A stretch of DNA of 35,305 nt from UBA6265 sp964526965 (GCA_964526965.1 CAZGML010000029.1:1-35305); one strand, 5' to 3'. Counted from the stretch's first letter, positions 7,615-15,097 are shown. A program made the numbers and translations. The notes: a model not told the origin generated them from the sequence alone.

Positions 7615-9327
7615 CTAGAAGAGGAAGTATCGCTGTGCGAGCGAAACCTGCTCCGCCGGTTCTGCAGTAAGTACTTCTCCATCAATGGAGACTTCGTACG
7701 TCTGCGGATCGACCTTGATGTCTGGCGTGGCATCGTTGAGCTTCATCTTCGACTTCGTTGCAGTGCGAGTGTCTCGTACGGCGTAGGTCAACTTGGTGAG
7801 GCCCAGCTTGTCTGCGACGCCTGCCTGCTCAGCTGCCTTTGAAATGAAGGCAATGCTGGTGTTGGCGCGAGCTCGGCCGTGCGCACCGAACTGGTTGCGA
7901 AGTGTTCGCGGCTGCGGTGTGGTGATGGATGCGTTTGCGTCGCCCATCACTGCCATTGCGATCATTCCGCCCTTAATGATGAGGTCTGGCTTGGTTCCGA
8001 AGAACTTCGGATCCCAGAGCACGAGGTCGGCGAACTTGCCGACTTCAATAGAGCCGATCTCCTCGCCCATACCGTGAGCGATGGCCGGGTTGATGGTGTA
8101 CTTCGCGACATAGCGCTTGATGCGGTTGTTGTCGTCGTTTTCTCCATCGCCGGTCATTGCTCCGCGCTGGCTCTTCATGGAGTCTGCGATCTGCCAGGTG
8201 CGTGTAATCACCTCGCCGATACGTCCCATAGCCTGAGAGTCAGATGACGTAATCGAGAACACGCCCATATCGTGCAGCACGTCCTCAGCGGCGATCGTTT
8301 CCTCGCGGATACGAGAGTCCGCAAAGGCCACGTCTTCAGGAATATCCGCACGCAGGTGGTGCGTTTCCATCAACATGTCCATGTGCTCGGCAATGGTGTT
8401 CTGGGTGAACGGCAGCGTTGGGTTCGTAGATGCCGGCAGAACGTTTGGAAGTCCGGCGATCTTGATGATGTCTGGTGCGTGTCCACCACCAGCACCCTCA
8501 GTGTGAAACGTGTGAATGACGCGATCACCAATCGACTTGATGGTCTCGTCCACGAAACCGTTCTCATTCAGAGTATCGGTGTGAATCGCAACCTGGATGT
8601 CATACTCTTCGGCGACTCGCAACGAAGTATCGATTGATGAGTGTGTGGCGCCCCAGTCCTCGTGGACTTTTAGTCCAACTGCACCGGCCGTGATCTGCTC
8701 GGCCAGCACTTCTGGTACAGAGCCGTGCCCTTTACCCAACAGGCCAATATTCATGGGGAAGTCGTCGGTTGCTTCAAGCATCCGCTGAACCCACCACTCA
8801 CCCGGGGTGATTGTTGTTGCCTTGGTGCCTTCTGCCGGTCCGGTACCGCCACCGATCATGGTAGTGATACCCGATGACAGGGCGACGCCGATCTGGTCTG
8901 TGGCAATGAAGTGGATGTGCGAATCAATTGCACCAGCAGTGAGGATTTTGCCCTCGCCGGCGATGATTTCAGTAGCGACACCAATGACGATATCGACATT
9001 GTCTTGTGTATCCGGGTTACCAGCTTTACCGATGGCAAAGATTCGGCCATCGCGCAAGGCGACGTCTGCCTTGTAGACGCCTGTGTAATCCAGGATCACC
9101 ACATTGGTGATGACAGTATCGGGGATGTCATCCTCGCGCTTGCGGCGAGAGTTCTGACCCATACCGTCGCGGACGGTTTTGCCGCCGCCAAATACGGCTT
9201 CTTCACCGTAGGTTGTCTTGTCTTCCTCAACGCGAGCAAAGAGATTGGTATCTCCCAGGCGAACAGCATCGCCCGTTGTCGGACCGTACAGGTCGGTATA
9301 TTGGCGTCGCGAAACGTTCATACTCAT
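7615..9327 (-). CDS. ureC: Urease subunit alpha (catalytic)
   Basis: The 570-residue amidohydrolase hydrolyses urea to ammonia and carbamate at a di-nickel site. By alignment to the Klebsiella numbering (offset +3), the nickel ligands H137, H139, carbamylated K220, H249, H275 and D363 are all present. The substrate residue H222, the flap His H323 and the proton-relay R339 are also present. The flap itself is unusual: the normal MVCHHL reads METHHL here (320-325), so the conserved flap cysteine is Thr322. The segment after HIHF is IATDQ rather than the common ICPQQ. Length is normal. GAGGAG precedes the ATG, and a second ATG two codons later is an alternative start. It lies 75 bases after ureAB. 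Confidence 0.97.
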   Translation of the reverse strand: MSMNVSRRQYTDLYGPTTGDAVRLGDTNLFARVEEDKTTYGEEAVFGGGKTVRDGMGQNSRRKREDDIPDTVITNVVILDYTGVYKADVALRDGRIFAIGKAGNPDTQDNVDIVIGVATEIIAGEGKILTAGAIDSHIHFIATDQIGVALSSGITTMIGGGTGPAEGTKATTITPGEWWVQRMLEATDDFPMNIGLLGKGHGSVPEVLAEQITAGAVGLKVHEDWGATHSSIDTSLRVAEEYDIQVAIHTDTLNENGFVDETIKSIGDRVIHTFHTEGAGGGHAPDIIKIAGLPNVLPASTNPTLPFTQNTIAEHMDMLMETHHLRADIPEDVAFADSRIREETIAAEDVLHDMGVFSITSSDSQAMGRIGEVITRTWQIADSMKSQRGAMTGDGENDDNNRIKRYVAKYTINPAIAHGMGEEIGSIEVGKFADLVLWDPKFFGTKPDLIIKGGMIAMAVMGDANASITTPQPRTLRNQFGAHGRARANTSIAFISKAAEQAGVADKLGLTKLTYAVRDTRTATKSKMKLNDATPDIKVDPQTYEVSIDGEVLTAEPAEQVSLAQRYFLF

Positions 9328-9402
9328 TTTGTCAGGTGCTCCTCATAGCGTTCATCAGCAAACAATACGGGCAGCACATTAGGCACTGCCGAAGATTGAC
9401 GC

Positions 9403-10047
9403 TTAGCTGATTGCGCGATCGTACTCGCTGCGGAATCCAAAGACCTCGCGCGAGCCACCGTATGCGACGAGTTGAACTTCTCGCTCGTCTCCTGGTTCGA
9501 AGCGGGCGGATGTACCAGCAGGAATATCGAGTCGGAATCCGACAGCCTTCTCGCGGTCGAATTGCAGGCTTCCGTTCACTTCGGCGAAGTGGTAGTGAGA
9601 ACCAACCTGCACTGGTCGGTCTCCAACGTTCTTCACCTGAACCGTCACGGTTTCCCGGCCTTCGTTGATGATGACGTCCTCGTTATTGAGGATGAACTCA
9701 CCGGGGACGTCCGTTGCAGACTTGCCATTTCCGGAATCGGAAGCGCTACGAATCGGATCGTGAACGGTTACCAGCTTGGTACCGTCGGGGAAGGTTACTT
9801 CCACCTGGATCGTATCGATGAGGGTTGAAACCCCTTCCATTACGTCATCTTCTGTGAGGATGGTGGTGCCATAGCTCATCAGGTCGGTTACGGTGCGACC
9901 ATCGCGCGCGCCTTCCATAATTTCGCAAGTGATGAGTGCAACAGCCTCTGGATGGTTCAGCTTTAGGCCTCGCTCACGTCGACGGCGGGCCACATCGCCA
10001 GCGACCACAATCATGAGCTTTTCATGTTCGCGTGGTGTAATACGCAC
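9403..10047 (-). CDS. ureAB: Urease gamma-beta fusion subunit
   Basis: This 214-residue protein joins urease gamma (about 1-100, MRITPREHEKLM to VTVHDPI) and beta (about 114-214, VPGEFIL, then HYHFAEVN at 151-158) through a short Ser/Gly/Asp-rich linker. The same fusion order is known from Helicobacter UreA. The reading frame stays open to 10095, but the GTG at 10047 is chosen: GGAGG lies eight bases upstream and the protein then begins exactly where gamma subunits begin. It is the first gene of the urease operon. An inverted repeat is found 54-78 bases upstream. Confidence 0.95.
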   Translation of the reverse strand: MRITPREHEKLMIVVAGDVARRRRERGLKLNHPEAVALITCEIMEGARDGRTVTDLMSYGTTILTEDDVMEGVSTLIDTIQVEVTFPDGTKLVTVHDPIRSASDSGNGKSATDVPGEFILNNEDVIINEGRETVTVQVKNVGDRPVQVGSHYHFAEVNGSLQFDREKAVGFRLDIPAGTSARFEPGDEREVQLVAYGGSREVFGFRSEYDRAIS

Positions 10048-10094
10048 GATGACTTCCTCCTTGTAAAGACATCCCAATTGCATGTCCCTGAACA

Positions 10095-10125
10095 TCCGAT
10101 CGGAATGTCTCTTCCTTACATTCCG
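10095..10125. promoter_or_regulatory. Operator-like inverted repeats upstream of the urease operon
   Basis: CGGAATGT (10101-10108) and ACATTCCG (10118-10125) are perfect inverted 8-mers nine bases apart. They overlap the 10-bp palindrome TCCGATCGGA (10095-10104). The position, before the ureAB start and after the EamA stop, suits a regulator binding site. No match to a named consensus is claimed. Confidence 0.45.
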
Positions 10126-10182
10126 CTCCGCTTAGCTAATGGTGTCAGAGCGTTAGTGGACTCCAATAATTAGATGCACGTT

Positions 10183-11301
10183 CTATGCCCTTGATTCGCC
10201 GGGTGAGTTACCACCTCCACGGAACTTGTCGATCACGACCTTGTGCAGGTTGTTCTGATAGGCAACTGCGCCGAGAACAATCACGACACCGAGGATCTGC
10301 AGCATCGACGGAATCTCATCGAAGAGAACCGGCGCGATGACCGCAACTGTGGCGATCGGGCTCAACAGGAGCAGACCAGCGACGATGGTGGTGTCCATGC
10401 GAACCGAACCGTACTGAACAAACGTCCATGCGATGGCCTGACCGAAGATGGCCAGAACGATCATCCACACCCAGTTCATGGCGGTAATCTCGTCGCCAAG
10501 AGTGGTTTCCGGATTCATCGGAAGTTCACCGTCGACCAGAACACCGTGAGTAAGGTCGAAACCGCGATCGGAGAAGAAGGCCATGAAGATTGCCGGAGCA
10601 ACCAGCTGTGCGACGCAGGTGATAGCCATCGGCTGCAGAATGCGACCTGGGTTGACTGTTGACGACTTGCGGCTGGCGTACAGGTAAATGCCGTAACAAA
10701 TACCCGAGACAGCACCGAGAATCGTTCCCAGAATTGCGATATTCATACCGTAAACTTCGGAGGGTCCGGTGCCGGTTTGTTCATCGAAAACACCGCCAGT
10801 GAGGATGACGCCGAAAATCATGATCGGCACGAGCACGAAGTAGCTCTTTGGTACCCGGTACTTGTCGAAGATAGCTGCCAGTGCCGGGAGGATGATAATT
10901 TGCAGGTTCAGGAGGACTGAAGCAATACCGGAACCAACAAAGAAGATCGAATAATTCCAGGCGGTAAAGTCGATTCCGAGGAAGAGACCAGCAACAAGTG
11001 CCAGGTAAATACCGGTTTTGTTGAGTCCTCCCTTTTGCTGGCGCTCGCGGAGTGCAAATGGTACGAGCACAATGAAAGCGATCCCCACGCGGAGAATCAC
11101 CGAAGTAGAAGGCTCGAAGTTGGCGAGTTTTACCCATGGGGCGGTAAACGCCAGCGCGACGATGCCGATAATCAGAATTATTGCGGCCTTGGCAACACTT
11201 CCATCTTCCTGGTCGGGCGGAGCCTTCGCTGACGCGACCTGGTCGCCGCTTACGCTCGACTTGCTGATGTTATCATCCAATGCAGTTTCCCTTTCATACA
11301 C
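10183..11301 (-). CDS. EamA/DMT-superfamily membrane transporter
   Basis: The protein of up to 372 residues has a polar N-terminal tail (about 1-36) followed by about ten hydrophobic segments arranged as two EamA repeats. Typical features are APWVKLANFEPSTSVILRVG in the first repeat and TFVQYGSVRMDTTIVAGLLLLSPI in the second. Family members export or import small metabolites, and no substrate can be assigned. It lies directly upstream of the urease operon on the same strand (135-base gap), which may hint at a nitrogen compound. The open frame starts at a GTG without a Shine-Dalgarno. A TTG at 11280 with AAAGGG eight bases upstream is an attractive alternative start. Confidence 0.85.
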   Translation of the reverse strand: MYERETALDDNISKSSVSGDQVASAKAPPDQEDGSVAKAAIILIIGIVALAFTAPWVKLANFEPSTSVILRVGIAFIVLVPFALRERQQKGGLNKTGIYLALVAGLFLGIDFTAWNYSIFFVGSGIASVLLNLQIIILPALAAIFDKYRVPKSYFVLVPIMIFGVILTGGVFDEQTGTGPSEVYGMNIAILGTILGAVSGICYGIYLYASRKSSTVNPGRILQPMAITCVAQLVAPAIFMAFFSDRGFDLTHGVLVDGELPMNPETTLGDEITAMNWVWMIVLAIFGQAIAWTFVQYGSVRMDTTIVAGLLLLSPIATVAVIAPVLFDEIPSMLQILGVVIVLGAVAYQNNLHKVVIDKFRGGGNSPGESRA

Positions 11302-11706
11302 GCTGGAAAATTAGCTGGCGACCTTCACCAGCGAGGCTCAAGGAGAGTTAACGCTTACGCTTGGCACTTGCTATGCTAGCGGGTGAGCACAGCATTGTCC
11401 AATAATTCACAAAGTCCACATGCCTTGACGAAATAATGTGTTTTCCCACATTAGAGTCGGGAAACACCTCGCACAATCCTCTGTAACAAAGCCGCGCTGG
11501 CGTCACGAGTAAGTTTTTTGTCCGCGTGTTCAAAACATTGACGGCTCTTGCCGTGCCACTTTTCTACTTAACGGGAGTTCGCAAGATTGCTGCCTCGAGC
11601 TTTGGAGATCTGGCGCATGAGAAAATCACAGATTTTCCCCGACAGTGTCTTACTCCTCATTCCGAAGCTAAGCTCGCTGACCTGAATATTCAAATCTTCG
11701 GGTATG
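11302..11706 (-). other. 405-base gene-free leader upstream of the EamA gene, with several hairpins
   Basis: No credible gene is present. On the minus strand three hairpin regions are visible. One has arms 11369-11377 and 11386-11394 (nine bases, one mismatch). One is TAATGTG/CACATTA at 11434-11440 and 11447-11453. One is a nine-bp stem with a one-base bulge at 11438-11447 and 11459-11467. The last two overlap and cannot form together. CGCTGG at 11301-11306 can also pair with CCAGCG at 11328-11333, beside the GTG. A structured regulatory leader is possible. No known riboswitch class was recognised. Confidence 0.4.
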
Positions 11707-12330
11707 TCAGCGTTGGGACGTGGCAACACGTGCCGCAAGCCCAAGGAAAACTACACCGGCTACGTTGTTCATTACCTTTTGAGCGCGCAACGACTTCGTA
11801 ACCTTCGCCCCTATGCCGGCGGAAAACGTGGCGATCAGTCCAAATGCGAAGAGCGTTGCGACAATAAAGAGTCCGCCGAGTGCCAACATCTGCAGGGTCG
11901 CATGCCCGGCGCCGGGGTCGACGAACTGTGGGAGAAAGGTCAGGAAGAAAATGGAAACCTTGGGGTTGGCGACATTCATCACAATGCCGCGGAGGTAATA
12001 CGCGCGTCCAGCTTTCAACAGATCGGCATTGGCATCCACCGTCTCTGCCCTGGATCGAAACGACTGCCATGCGAGATAGCAGAGGTAAATGGCTCCAGCG
12101 AATTTCAGCGCACTGAAGGCAAGTTGGGATGTCTGGATAACTGCCGCGACGCCAAGAGCGACCGCCGCAGTGTGCACGATGAGTCCGGTGCAGAGTCCAA
12201 GCACAATGGTCAAGCCGATCCGCCGACCATGCACCGCAGAGTTCGTGAGTACGAAGACGTTATCGGGTCCTGGTACAAATGCCAGCACAAGCGCTGCACC
12301 AAGGAATGCGATAATCGTTTCCGGACTCAT
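11707..12330 (-). CDS. LysE/RhtB family amino-acid exporter
   Basis: The 207-residue inner-membrane protein has about six hydrophobic segments and the family signature near the N terminus, FVPGPDNVFVLTNS, followed by GLTIVLGLCTG. A second signature is NPKVSIFFLTFLPQF in the middle. Members export amino acids or their derivatives, such as homoserine, threonine or lysine, and the specific substrate is not predictable. The frame opens at 12348, but the ATG at 12330 gives the usual family N terminus (MSPETIIAFLG). Neither start has an ideal ribosome site. A TACAAT hexamer at 12398-12403 could be the -10 element. Confidence 0.9.
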   Translation of the reverse strand: MSPETIIAFLGAALVLAFVPGPDNVFVLTNSAVHGRRIGLTIVLGLCTGLIVHTAAVALGVAAVIQTSQLAFSALKFAGAIYLCYLAWQSFRSRAETVDANADLLKAGRAYYLRGIVMNVANPKVSIFFLTFLPQFVDPGAGHATLQMLALGGLFIVATLFAFGLIATFSAGIGAKVTKSLRAQKVMNNVAGVVFLGLAARVATSQR

Positions 12331-12467
12331 GACCCTTACACACTCCATGTCGACCGGACCAAACCTGGTGTTTGATCAGGAAAATCACGTGTACCTTATT
12401 GTACGCCACTATCTGTCGACGGACATAAAAACCACCCACACTGGGGTGCCTCGTTACCTTTTAGGAT

Positions 12468-12500
12468 TTCTCCCGGGACGGTAGACGGGAATCGAAACCG
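12468..12500 (-). pseudogene. Degenerate tRNA 3'-end-like fragment
   Basis: This segment aligns without gaps to the T-arm and acceptor 3' end of the intact tRNA-Gly at 12639-12671. About 22 of the first 28 bases are identical, including ten of the eleven bases of the T-loop side AGACGGGA-TCG. The remaining tRNA body is not recognisable beyond it. It may be a decayed tRNA copy or an old attachment-site remnant. Confidence 0.4.
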
Positions 12501-12593
12501 GAGTACAGGTGAATTGACGGCGTCGCTTCTTTATGATGCAAGTAGCCGGTGTTGCGAACTTGCCAGGTGGCCGCCAAATGTCCACCCTAACTC

Positions 12594-12617
12594 AAAAGCC
12601 ACCCTGTGAAGAGTGGC
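12594..12617 (-). terminator. Terminator of tRNA-Gly
   Basis: An eight-base stem with one mismatch (12598-12605 and 12610-12617, four-base loop) is followed on the minus strand by TTTT (12597-12594). It lies 28 bases beyond the tRNA 3' end, as expected for an intrinsic terminator. Confidence 0.7.
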
Positions 12618-12644
12618 CACATTTCTGATTCTATAGTGTTCTCC

Positions 12645-12720
12645 TGGAGCGGGAGACGGGACTCGAACCCGCGACATTCTGCTTGGAAGGCAGACACTCT
12701 ACCGACTGAGTTACTCCCGC
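12645..12720 (-). tRNA. tRNA-Gly(TCC)
   Basis: The 76-base gene begins GCGGGAG and ends with an encoded CCA. The acceptor stem GCGGGAG/CTCCCGC is fully paired. The anticodon arm reads TCTGC-CTTCCAA-GCAGA, which gives anticodon TCC for the glycine codon GGA. The T-arm has TTCGAGT between GCGGG and CCCGT, with one wobble. The gene has its own promoter and terminator and is therefore transcribed alone. Confidence 0.95.
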
Positions 12721-12736
12721 GTAACCTAGCTTGCTG

Positions 12737-12766
12737 AGTATAGTACGAGCATGGCCAAGTCGACAA
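12737..12766 (-). promoter_or_regulatory. Promoter of tRNA-Gly
   Basis: On the minus strand TTGTCG (12766-12761) and TATACT (12742-12737) are separated by 18 bases. This is a good sigma-70-type promoter. The -10 element ends 16 bases before the tRNA 5' end. Confidence 0.6.
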
Positions 12767-12844
12767 ATCAATTGCGTACTCTGCCGTACAATACCTCAGG
12801 GTTGGTACAGCGATTTGTACACGTGGTTCACGATGAGGTAATGA

Positions 12845-13846
12845 ATGGTTCACAAGGTCTTTGCCGATACTCCAGAATCTCGAATCTGGTTTGAGGCGAT
12901 TGCCGACATTTCGGACGAAGAGAAGAATCGCATTCAGATTCCGGACGAAGATACCTGGCGGCATTGGCTGGAATACGTTGAGGTCCCGGCCGAAGATATC
13001 GACGATGTAATTGCCACAACCCCCGGCCCCGACCGGGACGCAGATCTCTTTGATATCCTTCAGCGTGGGGCTGCCTGGCTTATCAGCGATATGGGGCAAA
13101 TCAAACCCCTCCCCCGCTTTGCGCCACTCGCTGACTTTAACCATCCCCGCTATCGCTATTTCTATGTGCAACTACTCACTGCATGCTTGCCCTTTGCACA
13201 GCAGTACCATCGCACCCTTGGTATTCCGGAAGAAATCTCACAGGCTACGTTCGCAGATCTCGGCCGCAACGTGCGCGTTCATCGCAAACGCGAAGGCGTT
13301 GGCGGCCTCGGCGTGATGTGGTGGCTCATGCTGCACTTCCGCGGGCTCATCTACCAGTTGGGACGGCTCCAGTTCGAGATGCAGCATGCGAACCAGGATA
13401 TCGCTACCTCCATGCGCGAGCATGGCATTGAGGCCACAGAGCAAACGAATGTCTTGGCAATACATATCCCAGACTTCATGGGGCCAATAGACCACGATGC
13501 CTGCAGCGACTCGTTGGAGCAATCCGCGGAGTTCTTCGGTACGTACTTTCCGGATTGGCCCGTGCGCTATGGCGTGTGCAGCTCCTGGCTGCTGGATCCT
13601 CAGCTTAAAGATGTTCTCCGGCCAATCTCAAATATCATTCGCTTTCAGGATCGGTTTACGATCGCCGACGGCACAAGTGATTCCAACGAAGCGATCATGC
13701 AGTTCGTCTTTGGAAAACACGTGAAGGATATCGATTCGATCGATCCGCAGTCTTCTCTGGAGCGCGGTATCATCGCACATCTCAAAGAAGGCAAACCCTG
13801 GCACAGTCGGCAGGGATGGCTGGAGCTTCCACCTCGCAAACGCTAA
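12845..13846 (+). CDS. Acyltransferase-domain protein (NAT_N/GNAT_C-like)
   Basis: The 333-residue cytoplasmic protein resembles the two-domain family annotated as acyltransferase domain-containing protein, with a helical N-terminal domain and a GNAT-like C-terminal domain. Recognisable C-terminal features are LAIHIPDFMGPID, SAEFFGTYFPDWPVRYGVCSSWLLDPQL (in two parts), SNIIRFQDRF and the final SLERGIIAHLKEGKPWHSRQGW. The natural substrate of this family is not known to me, and no acyl-CoA loop can be defined with certainty. The ATG at 12845 has GAGG six bases upstream. It is the first plus-strand gene after tRNA-Gly and is followed by the ctaA leader. Confidence 0.75.
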   Translation: MVHKVFADTPESRIWFEAIADISDEEKNRIQIPDEDTWRHWLEYVEVPAEDIDDVIATTPGPDRDADLFDILQRGAAWLISDMGQIKPLPRFAPLADFNHPRYRYFYVQLLTACLPFAQQYHRTLGIPEEISQATFADLGRNVRVHRKREGVGGLGVMWWLMLHFRGLIYQLGRLQFEMQHANQDIATSMREHGIEATEQTNVLAIHIPDFMGPIDHDACSDSLEQSAEFFGTYFPDWPVRYGVCSSWLLDPQLKDVLRPISNIIRFQDRFTIADGTSDSNEAIMQFVFGKHVKDIDSIDPQSSLERGIIAHLKEGKPWHSRQGWLELPPRKR

Positions 13847-13849
13847 ATG

Positions 13850-13947
13850 CCTGGAACATAGTTCACAACGCCTCGTGCATCTATTGGATTCGGAGCGTAG
13901 AATTAGGGCAGTTTTCGGGGACCCTTCTTCCCCAGCTATGTTCCAGG
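13850..13947 (+). promoter_or_regulatory. Leader of ctaA enclosed by perfect 12-bp inverted repeats
   Basis: CCTGGAACATAG (13850-13861) is repeated as its exact reverse complement at 13936-13947. One further G-U and one A-U pair extend the helix inward to 14 pairs. The enclosed 70 bases contain a smaller hairpin, GGGGA/TCCCC, around 13917-13933. The closing arm ends just before the GAGG ribosome site (13953-13956) of ctaA. Riboswitch-like or protein-controlled structure is possible. It may instead terminate the upstream gene. Confidence 0.45.
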
Positions 13948-13963
13948 AAATCGAGGCATGTTA

Positions 13964-14956
13964 ATGGAGCGACGTATCCGAATCACCCGCCGATTGGCAA
14001 TCGCCACGGCCGTCGGTATGTTGATAGTTCTACTTATGGGCGCCCGTGTGACTTCCACCGGGTCCGGCGAAGGTTGCGGTACTGACTGGCCGCTCTGCCA
14101 CGGAAGCTGGCTGCCCCAGAATACTTACGAGAGCATCACTGAATATAGCCACCGTATCGTTACCGGCGCAGAGGGAATCCTGGTTGCGGCGACATCCATC
14201 ATGGCGTGGAGCTTGCGCAAGAATTACCGGGAAGTCGTGGTACTCGTTCCGATAATGGCGGGAACGCTGATCATACAAAGCCTGATGGGTGCTGCCGCTG
14301 TGATGTGGCCGCAAACCCCTGAGGTCATGGCGACGCACTTCGGTATCTCACTACTCTGTTTGGGATCAGCGGCGCTCCTCGCGACCGTATTGAAGGAAGA
14401 TCGCGAGGAGGATCAGGAGATTTCCCTCGCACCTGCCGGTGCCAACTCCAGGCACCTCTCGCAGTTCAAGTGGCTGGCGCTCAGCGGCGCCGGTCTCGCA
14501 ATACTTGTCGCCTACTCCGGTGCGTATGTGCGTCACCGGGGTGCCGAGCTCGCCTGCACGAGTTGGCCGACCTGTAACGGGCAGCTAATTCCAGAGTTTG
14601 GTGGGCTCCACGGTGTTCACACCATTCACCGACTAATGGCACTTCTCATCACCGTTTGGCTGTTGGCTCTGCTGTACTGGGGATTCAAACTTCGGTACGA
14701 CCGTCCGGCACTGTGGCGCAACAGCATCCTCGCCTTCTCGTTTGTGATCTTGCAATCGATCTTCGGCCTGATCGTGATTGAAAGCGGCCTGGCATTGATG
14801 GCCACGCTGGCGCACGCGTTTGGGATGAGTGTATTGTTTGTTGTGTTGTGTGAGGGAACCAGACTTTCATGGCGACCGACGAAGCGTTCGTCGACGTCCG
14901 ACGTTACGGAAGATCGGGAAATTCTAGGCAGTCAAGTGTCGGGCACCGTGGCATAA
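13964..14956 (+). CDS. ctaA: Heme A synthase, CtaA/Cox15 family
   Basis: The 330-residue inner-membrane enzyme oxidises the methyl group of heme O to give heme A for aa3-type cytochrome oxidases. Two four-helix halves are visible. The heme-ligand histidines are H63 (in EYSHR), H125 (ATHF), H222 (HTIHR) and H284 (AHAFG). Extracytoplasmic cysteine pairs are C38/C45 (GCGTDWPLCHG) and C198/C204 (CTSWPTCNG), as in Bacillus-type CtaA. The ATG at 13964 is preferred over the one at 13958 because GAGG lies seven bases upstream of it. It implies aerobic respiration with heme A. No oxidase genes are in the window. Confidence 0.93.
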   Translation: MERRIRITRRLAIATAVGMLIVLLMGARVTSTGSGEGCGTDWPLCHGSWLPQNTYESITEYSHRIVTGAEGILVAATSIMAWSLRKNYREVVVLVPIMAGTLIIQSLMGAAAVMWPQTPEVMATHFGISLLCLGSAALLATVLKEDREEDQEISLAPAGANSRHLSQFKWLALSGAGLAILVAYSGAYVRHRGAELACTSWPTCNGQLIPEFGGLHGVHTIHRLMALLITVWLLALLYWGFKLRYDRPALWRNSILAFSFVILQSIFGLIVIESGLALMATLAHAFGMSVLFVVLCEGTRLSWRPTKRSSTSDVTEDREILGSQVSGTVA

Positions 14957-14964
14957 TAGGAACC

Positions 14965-14984
14965 GAACCTCGAGAGTGAGGTTC
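14965..14984 (+). terminator. Hairpin between ctaA and the CAT-anticodon tRNA
   Basis: GAACCTC (14965-14971) pairs with GAGGTTC (14978-14984) around a six-base loop, and GGAACC/GGTTCC offers an overlapping alternative. No T-run follows, and the tRNA begins four bases later. It may be a weak terminator or a processing structure. Confidence 0.35.
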
Positions 14985-14988
14985 CCGT

Positions 14989-15063
14989 GGGCCTGTAGCT
15001 CAGCGGTAGAGCACGGGGCTCATAACCCCTTGGTCGCAGGTTCGAACCCTGCCAGGCCTACCA
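14989..15063 (+). tRNA. tRNA with CAT anticodon (Met, possibly Ile2)
   Basis: The 75-base gene has a complete cloverleaf, a CTCATAA anticodon loop, TTCGAAC in the T-arm and an encoded CCA. The D-stem is of elongator type (C11-G24). The anticodon stem, however, carries three consecutive G-C pairs (GGG/CCC), an initiator hallmark, and position 1-72 is G-U. The CTTGGTCGC stretch after the anticodon stem resembles that of tRNA-Ile2. The exact identity (elongator Met, initiator or lysidine-modified Ile2) is therefore open. Confidence 0.85.
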
Positions 15064-15097
15064 AATCGAAAGATAATGAGGGAGCAGAAAACAACGC

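Larger units (their letters stand above)
12349..12844. other. 496-base region between LysE and the acyltransferase gene
   Basis: This stretch has no protein gene. It contains a possible -10 for the LysE gene (12398-12403), a degenerate tRNA-like fragment (12468-12500), a terminator (12594-12617), tRNA-Gly (12645-12720) and the tRNA promoter (12737-12766). The remaining 12767-12834 is presumably the promoter region of the plus-strand acyltransferase gene. A TACAAT occurs at 12786, but no convincing -35 accompanies it. Confidence 0.6.

Noticed and set aside
9403..10095. Use of the longest frame for the urease gamma-beta subunit
   Set aside because: The extra 16 residues resemble no gamma subunit, and the internal GTG has a near-perfect ribosome site at the right spacing.
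11302..11706. Guanidine (ykkC) or NiCo riboswitch before the EamA gene
   Set aside because: The conserved ACGR-type or GG-rich core motifs of those classes were not found. Only unclassified hairpins remain, reported as such.
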